NCBI GenBank assembly: GCA_038231495.1
Contig: JBBRLG010000485.1
Span: forward strand, 1 to 5,696
Origin: JBBRLG01 sp038231495
GTDB lineage: Bacteria; Planctomycetota; Planctomycetia; Gemmatales; Gemmataceae
DNA length: 5,696 bases
Direction of reading: 5' to 3'
The notes under the pieces were generated by a model, which saw only the letters and a program-made list of their open reading frames with translations, was not told the origin of the DNA and did not search any database. The position numbers and the translations under genes were made by a program. Below, in pieces: positions 1 to 5,629 of this stretch; the stretch's first letter is position 1, and each line of letters starts with the position of its first letter.

Positions 1-190
1 GGATAAGATGGCCCATGTCTGTTTCCTCCATGAATCTGGGGTTTTGGCAGACACCAGTATGGGGGAGACAGACACTTTAGAGAATCGCAAGAGCGGACCT
101 CTCCGCGTGGAATCTTGTTACCCTGGTTTGAACCAGGCCCGAATTCGTGGATTAGGATCGACACAACTCTTTATTTTGTAATAGTTTAAG
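1..190 (+). other. Structured, lower-GC intergenic segment; candidate ncRNA or end of a mobile element
   Basis: The first ~180 bases are about 49% GC by hand count, while the genes to the right are clearly GC-rich. Bases 16-31 can pair with 59-74 as an uninterrupted 16-bp helix. Two of its pairs (23-67 and 27-63) are U-G and exist only in a + strand transcript. Inside the loop, CTGG at 36-39 can pair with CCAG at 54-57. Two more hairpins follow: GCGGA/TCCGC at 93-97/102-106 around a 4-base loop, optionally enclosed by CAAG/CTTG at 88-91/114-117, and CCTGGTT/AACCAGG at 122-128/131-137. The density of nested stems suggests a structured RNA. The composition shift suggests an acquired piece, for example the non-coding end of an insertion sequence. 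I do not recognise a known RNA family, and any element would continue left of the window. Confidence 0.3.
2..181 (+). other. Edge-truncated open frame of 59 codons, doubtful coding
   Basis: The frame beginning at base 2 is open from the left edge to a TAA at 179-181, with an internal ATG at 8. The peptide ends in ARIRGLGSTQLFIL and matches nothing I recognise. Third codon positions are not GC-enriched, unlike every confident gene here, and the frame coincides with strong RNA-type stems. A minus-strand frame is also open over much of the same stretch, so chance openness in ~49% GC DNA is the simplest explanation. It could still be the 3' tail of a gene starting outside the window. Confidence 0.12.
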
Positions 191-225
191 AAGACGAACC
201 TGCAACGGACCGTGTTGGCTTGGAG

Positions 226-264
226 GGCACCCTTGCCATATTACATTGGCGTGGCAAGGGTGCC
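226..264. repeat. Perfect 13-bp inverted repeat with 13-base loop
   Basis: GGCACCCTTGCCA at 226-238 is exactly complementary to TGGCAAGGGTGCC at 252-264, with a 13-base loop between. It lies just inside the point where base composition becomes GC-rich. No T-run follows on either strand, so it is not a classical intrinsic terminator. It could be a dispersed hairpin repeat, an end of an element occupying the left edge, or a protein-binding palindrome. Confidence 0.6.
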
Positions 265-350
265 TGTCAACCTGGCAGACAAGGGCGGCCGGGGGGTGAC
301 TTTCGCCCGCGGCTACGGCCGAACGGCCCTACCGCGCGTGGCACAACCCC

Positions 351-378
351 TTGCACCCCCGGCGTTCGGCTGTACGAT
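351..378 (+). promoter_or_regulatory. Candidate sigma70-type promoter for the small basic protein gene
   Basis: A -35-like TTGCAC (351-356) is followed after 16 bases by a -10-like TACGAT (373-378). This would start transcription near 385, about 50 bases before the gene at 439. The element from TACGAT onward resembles the candidate promoter of the zinc-ribbon gene (14 of 18 positions, same 16-base spacer), which raises the credibility of both. Confidence 0.35.
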
Positions 379-438
379 AATAGCTTCGCGACATCGAGCC
401 GTCCCGCCGCGCGGGAGCCGTACACACAGGATGGGTCC

Positions 439-603
439 ATGGTCGAACGCAAAAAAGAGTTGAAACGCCGCTACCACCGCAAGGCGAAGATGACCAAACT
501 CAAGATCAAACTCGCCGCCGCCAAGACCCCCGGCGACAAGGAGTTGATCCTCCAGAAGATTCACATCCTGAGTCCCTGGTGGGCCGAGCCTGCCAACGCG
601 TGA
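439..603 (+). CDS. Small, highly basic hypothetical protein (54 aa)
   Basis: The protein has 54 residues. Lys and Arg dominate the N-terminal two thirds (ERKKELKRRYHRKAKMTKLK), and it ends with a short SPWWAEPANA tail. The basic stretch is probably helical; there is no signal peptide, cysteine or membrane segment. The pattern, a charged opening followed by KTPGDKELILQKI and a Ser-Pro-Trp-Trp tail, resembles small planctomycete proteins of unknown function. I think it may belong to a DUF6800-type family, but that is from memory. The charge suggests nucleic acid or ribosome binding, which is inference only. The ATG at 439 is chosen because AGGA (428-431) sits 7 bases upstream. The frame is open back to a TTG at 220, but that extension crosses the 13-bp inverted repeat and the likely promoter and has low-complexity G/R/P composition. 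The gene ends 10 bases before the stop of the convergent CYTH gene. Confidence 0.7.
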   Translation: MVERKKELKRRYHRKAKMTKLKIKLAAAKTPGDKELILQKIHILSPWWAEPANA

Positions 604-613
604 CCGCCAAACG

Positions 614-1138
614 TCAGAAGCCCATCAGGTCGGCGTAGGACCCTGCCAGGTTCTGCGCCGACTCCAGTTTCAGCACGCGCCCCAACTCTTCCAGGCGTTG
701 GCGACTGACCGCCTCCCCGTCCGCTGCCGACAATACCGCCTCAAACTCCACGAACGTACCCAGGCCGTCCACCTCGTCGAGATGGATGCGAACGTTGTGA
801 TAGTGGAGGATCGTCCGCCTTTTGCGCACTTCGCCGCGGACGCCCAGGGCCGCCGTCAATGCCGCCCGCAGCGTCGCCGGGTCGCTCACCGGGACGAGGT
901 AATACCGGCTCAGGCGCTCGCCCAGCTCGGTGGGACGGTCGTAGGCGATCAGGAGCGCTTCCTGCCCGGCGATGACGCGCAGCTTGAGCCGGCCCGTCGG
1001 GACGTGGAAGTAGGTGTCGGTCTGTAGTTGGACGCCTTCGAGCCGGGTGCCTAGTTGGCGCAACGCCTCCGCGGCGGCGGCGAGGTCGGGGCAGCGGGCC
1101 TTGCGTTCCAGGTTGCGGCGCGGGGTCGGGTCGGGCAT
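614..1138 (-). CDS. CYTH-domain protein, class IV adenylate cyclase-like
   Basis: The 174-residue protein spans one complete CYTH domain (CyaB/ThTPase triphosphate tunnel fold). These enzymes bind a triphosphate, with metal, inside a beta tunnel lined by charged residues. The N-terminal signature reads NLERKAR (residues 9-15), i.e. N-x-E-x-K instead of the textbook E-x-E-x-K. Next come QTDTYFHVPTGRLKLR (39-54), ALLIAYDRP (61-69) and RIHLDEVDGLGTFVEFE (117-133), with alternating basic and acidic residues typical of the tunnel strands. The tail has the SYADL element common in CyaB-type members. It is soluble and presumably cytoplasmic. Members are often annotated adenylate cyclase, but thiamine triphosphatase, tripolyphosphatase or another triphosphate substrate is equally possible. 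AGGAGGAGG (1144-1152 on the minus strand) lies 5 bases before the ATG, a strong ribosome binding site that fixes the start. It is convergent with the small basic protein gene and divergent from the cupin gene. Confidence 0.85.
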   Translation of the reverse strand: MPDPTPRRNLERKARCPDLAAAAEALRQLGTRLEGVQLQTDTYFHVPTGRLKLRVIAGQEALLIAYDRPTELGERLSRYYLVPVSDPATLRAALTAALGVRGEVRKRRTILHYHNVRIHLDEVDGLGTFVEFEAVLSAADGEAVSRQRLEELGRVLKLESAQNLAGSYADLMGF

Positions 1139-1263
1139 TTGTTCCTCCTCCTGGTGAGCCGGTCGGCGAGATTTCGACTTTTTACTACAAAACCGGCCGG
1201 CGTACGGGTAAGCTTGTCTTCATGCGTGCTTCCCGCCAACCACACCCGACAGGACCCACCCTC
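1139..1263. promoter_or_regulatory. Divergent intergenic region between CYTH and cupin genes
   Basis: These 125 bases must hold the promoters of both flanking genes. The clearest AT-rich patch is TTTTTACTACAAAA around 1179-1192. On the + strand TTTACT is followed after 16 bases by TACGGG, a poor -10 match. On the minus strand the same patch could serve as a -10 region for the CYTH gene. Neither is convincing alone. Confidence 0.25.
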
Positions 1264-2013
1264 ATGGAAACCCGGCGTTCGTTCAACGGCAAAATGCTCG
1301 GCTCGCTCCTGGCCTACGGCCTCATCGAAACGCTCTACAACCGCAACCTCTTCGCCGACGAGGTCAAGCCGGTCATCAACAAGTGGATGGTCGAGCTGGC
1401 CGACCTGTGCAAGGACGTCAAGGACCAGAAGCTCAAGGACACCGACTTCCAGGCCAAGCTCGAAGACCTGTACAAGAAGGTCGATCTGCCCGAACTGGTG
1501 AATCTCGTGGACCTCGACCGCGTCGAGAAGAATGTCAAATACCCCGACCTCGGCGCGGCGAACCTCGGCGTCGATCTGGCCAAGGTCGAGGGTTTGCCGA
1601 AGAACCTGGTATTCGGCAAACAAATTTTCGCGATGAAGAAAGGTCGCTCGGTGGTGCCGCACGGCCACGACAACATGTGTACCGGCTTCATCATCCTGCG
1701 CGGCGACTTCGTCGGCAAGCACTACGAGCGCGTCGAGGACAACAAGGACCACTACCTGATCAAGCCGACGATCGACCGCAAGTTCAAGCCGGGCGAGTGT
1801 TCGACGGTCTCGGACCACAAGGACAACGTCCACTGGTTCAAGGCCGAGTCGGACACGGGGTTCATCTTCAACGTCCACATCATCGGCTATAATCCCGAAA
1901 ACAAGAAGTCGGGGTCCCGCGTTTACGTCGATCCGGAAGGCGAGAAGACGAAGGACGGCCTGATCGTCGCGAAGAAGATGTCGTCGGCAGAGTGCCACAA
2001 GAAGTACGGGTGA
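1264..2013 (+). CDS. Putative Tat-exported cupin-like protein, possible metal-dependent (thiol dioxygenase-like) enzyme
   Basis: The protein has 249 residues. The N-terminus METRRSFNGK fits a twin-arginine motif (T-R-R-S-F), followed by a moderately hydrophobic MLGSLLAYGLIETLY and a possible cleavage site near LFA-DEV (29-34). Export beyond the inner membrane is plausible but the hydrophobic core is weak. Residues ~35-95 are a charged, probably helical region. The C-terminal half looks like a cupin barrel: VPHGHDNMCTGFIILRGDF (131-149) supplies an H-x-H pair (H133, H135), and DNVHWFKA (187-194) supplies a third histidine (H190). This 3-His layout and the N-(V/I)-H-x-F-x-A context recall cysteine dioxygenase and cysteamine/plant cysteine oxidase enzymes, so iron-dependent oxidation is possible. 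That is inference; substrate and metal are unknown. The start is at 1264 because AGGA (1251-1254) sits 9 bases upstream and the Tat-like motif then falls at the terminus; an in-frame ATG at 1222 lacks a ribosome binding site. Confidence 0.75.
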   Translation: METRRSFNGKMLGSLLAYGLIETLYNRNLFADEVKPVINKWMVELADLCKDVKDQKLKDTDFQAKLEDLYKKVDLPELVNLVDLDRVEKNVKYPDLGAANLGVDLAKVEGLPKNLVFGKQIFAMKKGRSVVPHGHDNMCTGFIILRGDFVGKHYERVEDNKDHYLIKPTIDRKFKPGECSTVSDHKDNVHWFKAESDTGFIFNVHIIGYNPENKKSGSRVYVDPEGEKTKDGLIVAKKMSSAECHKKYG

Positions 2014-2025
2014 AAAAACAGTATT

Positions 2026-2059
2026 GCCGCTTGCGGCTGAGCGCAAAGCCGCAAGCGGC
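2026..2059. repeat. 34-bp REP-like palindrome, copy 1
   Basis: Arms GCCGCTTGCGGCT (2026-2038) and AGCCGCAAGCGGC (2047-2059) are perfectly complementary around the 8-base loop GAGCGCAA. Each arm is itself a mini-hairpin (GCCGC-TT-GCGGC), so alternative foldings exist. The unit is 31/34 identical to the palindrome at 4834-4867. It starts 13 bases after the cupin stop and ends just before the asnS ribosome binding site. A transcript reading from the cupin gene into asnS would carry it as a hairpin, which could attenuate or stabilise. No U-run follows. Confidence 0.8.
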
Positions 2060-2079
2060 CGGCGGGGAGAAAGAAACCG

Positions 2080-3474
<1,395 letters not shown>

Positions 3475-3492
3475 AGGGGGGAAGCCGATCCG

Positions 3493-4140
3493 TTACATCC
3501 TCTCGTGCATGTAATACAGCAACCCGATTAGACACACGCCGAGGACCATTGCGGCGGCCAGCATGCCGAGGGAAAGTACGACGAGCTTGAACAGAAGACG
3601 CGACGGGCGTTTCGGGGCGTCGAGGGGTACGGGCAGGAACAACTGCCTGGCCGCCCAGCCGGCAGAGGCGATGCCGAGTACCACCAGGGACGCCGTGCCC
3701 AGGAAGAGCATGCCGCGGTGGTTGTCGGCCGTGAGCGCGATGGCGGCCGGCACGACGCCGAGAAGAACGACGAAGCCGCCCAGCACGATGATGACGAGAT
3801 AAGTGCCAGTCGTGCCCGGCGGCCGCATGGTCGCGCCGCAGCCGGTGCAGACGTAGCCGGGGTTGCGTGAAAACTGATTGGGCGGCAGCTTTTCTAGTGT
3901 CGGAGCTTTGCACTTCGCGCAGCGCATGACCGACTTCGGCGGGGCCACGCCAACGGGTTCCGGTTCAGCGGCTGCTTCAAGGGTAGGCGTTTCCCAACGC
4001 GGCGTGGGATCAGGTGTGGCGGCACCTTCGCCGCGCGGCACGACCAAAATCTTCTGGCAGCCGGGACAGCGTGCCTTCTTGCCCGCGGCGCTCTCGGGCA
4101 CGGTCAGCTTTTTGTTGCATTCCGGACAGATTACCAGCAT
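3493..4140 (-). CDS. Double zinc-ribbon membrane protein, function unknown
   Basis: The 215-residue protein has two predicted zinc-binding modules. The first is CPEC (5-8) with CPGC (25-28), separated by KKLTVPESAAGKKAR, the 'C-P-x-C, K-x-x-V-P' ribbon style very common at planctomycete N-termini. A proline/glutamate-rich linker (~36-70) follows, then CAKC (74-77) with CTGC (98-101). The C-terminal half has three likely membrane segments: ~113-136 (YLVIIVLGGFVVLLGVVPAA), ~143-163 and ~184-210. The ribbons would sit on one side of the membrane, presumably cytoplasmic. Such proteins are of unknown role; metal-dependent interaction or sensing is speculation. The ATG at 4140 is chosen because the ribbon begins immediately and a good promoter lies at 4185-4212. 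The frame stays open to 4263, but that extension would cross the promoter. Only a weak GGTGG precedes the start. The promoter and upstream hairpin suggest transcription independent of the FHA gene. Confidence 0.8.
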   Translation of the reverse strand: MLVICPECNKKLTVPESAAGKKARCPGCQKILVVPRGEGAATPDPTPRWETPTLEAAAEPEPVGVAPPKSVMRCAKCKAPTLEKLPPNQFSRNPGYVCTGCGATMRPPGTTGTYLVIIVLGGFVVLLGVVPAAIALTADNHRGMLFLGTASLVVLGIASAGWAARQLFLPVPLDAPKRPSRLLFKLVVLSLGMLAAAMVLGVCLIGLLYYMHERM

Positions 4141-4184
4141 GTGCCACCGAAGGCCGGGAGACGCAAACGCTGCGCGACGCAATG

Positions 4185-4212
4185 ATTGTAACCCCGGCAC
4201 TGGCGAGGGCAA
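4185..4212 (-). promoter_or_regulatory. Candidate sigma70-type promoter of the zinc-ribbon gene
   Basis: Reading the minus strand, TTGCCC (4212-4207) is followed after 16 bases by TACAAT (4190-4185). These match the bacterial consensus at 4/6 and 5/6. Transcription would start near 4178, leaving a ~38-base leader before the ATG at 4140. The same spacing and a similar -10 region occur at 351-378. Confidence 0.45.
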
Positions 4213-4230
4213 CCACTTTGGCGCGAACGC

Positions 4231-4259
4231 TTGGCCGCGGTTTTGAGAACCACGGCCAA
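4231..4259 (-). terminator. Terminator-like hairpin after the FHA gene
   Basis: Arms 4231-4242 and 4248-4259 form a 12-bp stem around a 5-base loop. On the + strand there is one C/A mismatch (4238/4252); in minus-strand RNA it becomes a G-U pair, so the stem is complete only in the transcript of the FHA gene. It lies 31 bases past that gene's stop and upstream of the next gene's promoter. No U-run follows, so termination may be inefficient or factor-dependent. Confidence 0.45.
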
Positions 4260-4290
4260 ACAATAGCGACCTTTGGGATGCTAAAAAGGC

Positions 4291-4710
4291 CTAACCCGCA
4301 AGGCGGCGCGGTACCGGGGCGGATTGCGTCTGCGTCAGCGACGCCCGGAACAGGTCGTACAACGACGGCTCGACCGCGGGCGGCTCGTCCGGGGTTTCGG
4401 CCTGGTCGGGCAGCGCCACCGTGAACACGAGTTCGCCGATGCGCAGGCGGTCGCCGGGGTACAGCGGCGACCGCTGCACCGGCTGGTCGTTGACCCACAC
4501 GCCGTTGAGGCTTTGCAGGTCGATCACTTGCCAGTGGCCTCCGGAATACACGAACCGGCAGTGCCGTCGGCTCACGTCCGGCAGCGGCAGCCGGATGTCG
4601 GACTTGCTGTGACGGCCCAGCACCAGGTCCGGCGCCGTCAGGTCGATTCCCGCCGTGGCGTCTTGCAGCATCAGCCGTAGGGGCGCGAAGTCGCGACATG
4701 TTTCGTCCAT
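4291..4710 (-). CDS. FHA-domain protein (phosphothreonine-binding)
   Basis: The 139-residue protein consists mainly of one forkhead-associated domain at ~10-100. Signature residues are all present: LGRHSKSDIRLPLPDVSRRH (31-50) with the Gly-Arg, Ser and His of the phosphopeptide pocket, and DLQSLNGVWVND (64-75) with the conserved Asn-Gly; IGELVFTVAL (91-100) closes the sandwich. FHA domains bind phosphothreonine in partner proteins, usually downstream of Hanks-type Ser/Thr kinases, which planctomycetes encode in large numbers. No kinase is in this window, so the partner is unknown. The last ~40 residues (PDQAETPDEPPAVEPSLYDL onward) are Pro/Glu-rich and probably disordered. There is no signal peptide or membrane segment, so it is likely cytoplasmic. 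AGGA (4717-4720 on the minus strand) is 6 bases before the ATG. It lies upstream of the zinc-ribbon gene on the same strand, but the terminator-like hairpin and a new promoter between them argue against a tight operon. Confidence 0.92.
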   Translation of the reverse strand: MDETCRDFAPLRLMLQDATAGIDLTAPDLVLGRHSKSDIRLPLPDVSRRHCRFVYSGGHWQVIDLQSLNGVWVNDQPVQRSPLYPGDRLRIGELVFTVALPDQAETPDEPPAVEPSLYDLFRASLTQTQSAPVPRRLAG

Positions 4711-4738
4711 GATCGTTCCTGTTACGGCGTGCGGTGGG

Positions 4739-4762
4739 CGGCGGGCCGAGGCGTGCCCGCCG
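4739..4762 (-). other. 8-bp hairpin in the FHA gene leader
   Basis: Arms 4739-4746 and 4755-4762 (CGGCGGGC/GCCCGCCG) pair perfectly around an 8-base loop. If the FHA promoter at 4785-4793 is right, this stem sits in the 5' leader about 29 bases before the start codon. It could be structural noise in GC-rich DNA or a mild translational control element. Confidence 0.3.
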
Positions 4763-4784
4763 TGCTTCTCGTTCCGTCGGACGG

Positions 4785-4793
4785 CTTATACCA
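4785..4793 (-). promoter_or_regulatory. Extended -10 promoter candidate for the FHA gene
   Basis: The minus strand reads TGG-TATAAG, an extended -10 (TGn plus a 5/6 match to TATAAT). The best -35 (TTTTCC, 4813-4808, 17-base spacing) is weak, as is usual for extended -10 promoters. The transcript would start near 4778, with a leader of ~68 bases. Confidence 0.4.
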
Positions 4794-4833
4794 GATGCCG
4801 CGCCGGCGGAAAAGACGACCCTTCTCTCTGGCC

Positions 4834-4867
4834 GCCGCTTGCGGCTAAGCGCTTAGCCGCAAGCGGC
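4834..4867. repeat. 34-bp perfect palindrome (REP-like), copy 2
   Basis: GCCGCTTGCGGCTAAGC (4834-4850) is followed directly by its exact reverse complement (4851-4867), a perfect palindrome with 17-base arms and no spacer. It differs from the copy at 2026-2059 at only three positions, all in the centre; both 13-base outer arms are identical. It sits in the divergent gap between the FHA and aat genes, upstream of both promoter candidates. This is the behaviour of a dispersed intergenic repeat rather than of a site tied to one gene. Confidence 0.85.
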
Positions 4868-4879
4868 AGAAACGCTGCC

Positions 4880-4908
4880 TTGCGGCGTCAAGCCGCGCGG
4901 TCTAAGGT
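4880..4908 (+). promoter_or_regulatory. Weak promoter candidate for aat
   Basis: TTGCGG (4880-4885) and TAAGGT (4903-4908) are 17 bases apart, which is good spacing, but each matches consensus at only 3/6. The start would be near 4915, ~30 bases before the aat ATG. No better pair was seen in the gap. Confidence 0.2.
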
Positions 4909-4943
4909 ACAGGGGTGGTCTCGGCGCAACCGGGAAGGCTCCC

Positions 4944-5585
4944 ATGTTTAACGACCCCTTCCACGACCCGGAACTGGCGGACGCCGAGGGCCTGGTCGGC
5001 ATCGGCGGCGACCTGCGCCCCGCCCGCCTGGTCCGGGCCTACCGCCGCGGCATCTTTCCTTTCTTCGACGAAACGACGCCCATCCTGTGGTGGTCACCCG
5101 ACCCCCGTGCGATTTATGAATTGGACGGCCTCCACGTTTCGCGTCGCCTGGCACGCACCGTGCGGTCGGGCAAGTTCACGGTTACGGTCGATCGAGATTT
5201 CGGCGCGGTCGTGCGCGGCTGCGCGGATCGGGCGGGCCACGGCGTTTGGATCACACCCGCAATGATTGCCGCCTACACGGAACTGCACCGCGCCGGTTTC
5301 GCCCACAGCGTCGAGGTTTGGCACGCTGGGCAACTGGCGGGCGGGCTGTACGGCGTGGCGATCCAGGGCCTTTTCGCCGGCGAGTCCATGTTCACGCGGG
5401 TGCGCGACGCTTCCAAAGTGGCGCTCGTTTTCGCGATGCAGCGCCTCAACGAGCGCGGCTATCGCCTCTTCGACGTGCAATACCTCAACGACCACACCGC
5501 CAGCCTCGGCGCGGTCGAAGTCCCGCGCCGGGAGTATCTGCGGCGCTTACGCAACTCGTTGAAGGTGGAGTGTGCGTTTGCTTGA
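4944..5585 (+). CDS. aat: Leucyl/phenylalanyl-tRNA--protein transferase
   Basis: Aat transfers Leu or Phe from aminoacyl-tRNA to the N-terminus of proteins beginning with Lys or Arg, marking them for ClpS/ClpAP degradation (bacterial N-end rule) in the cytoplasm. The 213 residues cover the whole family domain. Visible family blocks are GLVGIGGDL (16-24), LVRAYRRGIFPFF (29-41), WWSPDPRAI (49-57), GHGVWITPAMI (98-108), GGLYGVAIQGLFAGESMF (133-150), DASKVAL (155-161), and LFDVQYLNDHTASLGAVEVP (175-194), which carries the Asp-x-Gln (D177, Q179) active-site element, then the PRREYLRRL tail. It is somewhat shorter than E. coli Aat (~234) because the N-terminus is short; nothing catalytic is lost. 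GGGAAGG (4932-4938) is 5 bases before the ATG. The gene stands alone, divergent from the FHA gene. No ClpS/ClpA gene is in the window. Confidence 0.97.
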   Translation: MFNDPFHDPELADAEGLVGIGGDLRPARLVRAYRRGIFPFFDETTPILWWSPDPRAIYELDGLHVSRRLARTVRSGKFTVTVDRDFGAVVRGCADRAGHGVWITPAMIAAYTELHRAGFAHSVEVWHAGQLAGGLYGVAIQGLFAGESMFTRVRDASKVALVFAMQRLNERGYRLFDVQYLNDHTASLGAVEVPRREYLRRLRNSLKVECAFA

Positions 5586-5588
5586 ATC

Positions 5589-5629
5589 GGGTGTCGGGTG
5601 TCGGGGGGGGGGGGTGGGAACAAAAGGGG
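5589..5629 (+). repeat. Heptamer repeat plus G12 run, G-quadruplex-prone
   Basis: Immediately after aat, GGGTGTC occurs twice in tandem (5589-5602), then a run of 12 G (5603-5614), then GGG (5616-5618) and GGGG (5626-5629). At least five G-tracts of three or more with short spacers satisfy the usual G-quadruplex pattern. Homopolymer length may be unreliable. Confidence 0.6.

Noticed and set aside
122..137. T-arm-like CCTGG...CCAGG hairpin suggesting a tRNA
   Set aside because: The loop has 6 bases instead of 7 and lacks TTC; no acceptor stem, anticodon arm or D arm can be placed around it.
220..438. N-terminal extension of the small basic protein to a TTG at 220
   Set aside because: The extension is G/R/P-rich, crosses the 13-bp inverted repeat and the promoter candidate, and the ATG at 439 has a well-placed AGGA.
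1222..1263. Earlier ATG for the cupin-like gene
   Set aside because: No ribosome binding site precedes 1222, and using it would bury the twin-arginine motif 14 residues into the protein.
3475..3492. Search for a terminator between convergent asnS and zinc-ribbon genes
   Set aside because: The 18-base gap has no inverted repeat or T-run; any termination must lie inside the opposite gene.
4141..4263. 41-residue N-terminal extension of the zinc-ribbon protein
   Set aside because: It would run through the best promoter and the hairpin, and the ribbon family normally starts right at the CPxC motif.
4285..4305. CTAACCCGCAAGGCGGC at the end of the FHA gene resembling a palindrome half
   Set aside because: It is the 3' coding end of the FHA gene, has mismatches to the repeat and no partner arm.
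4879..4897. CTTGCGGCGTCAAGCCGC next to palindrome copy 2, a possible third repeat unit
   Set aside because: Only short pieces match the 34-bp unit and the arms are not complementary over more than about 5 bases; it resembles it through shared GC-rich words.
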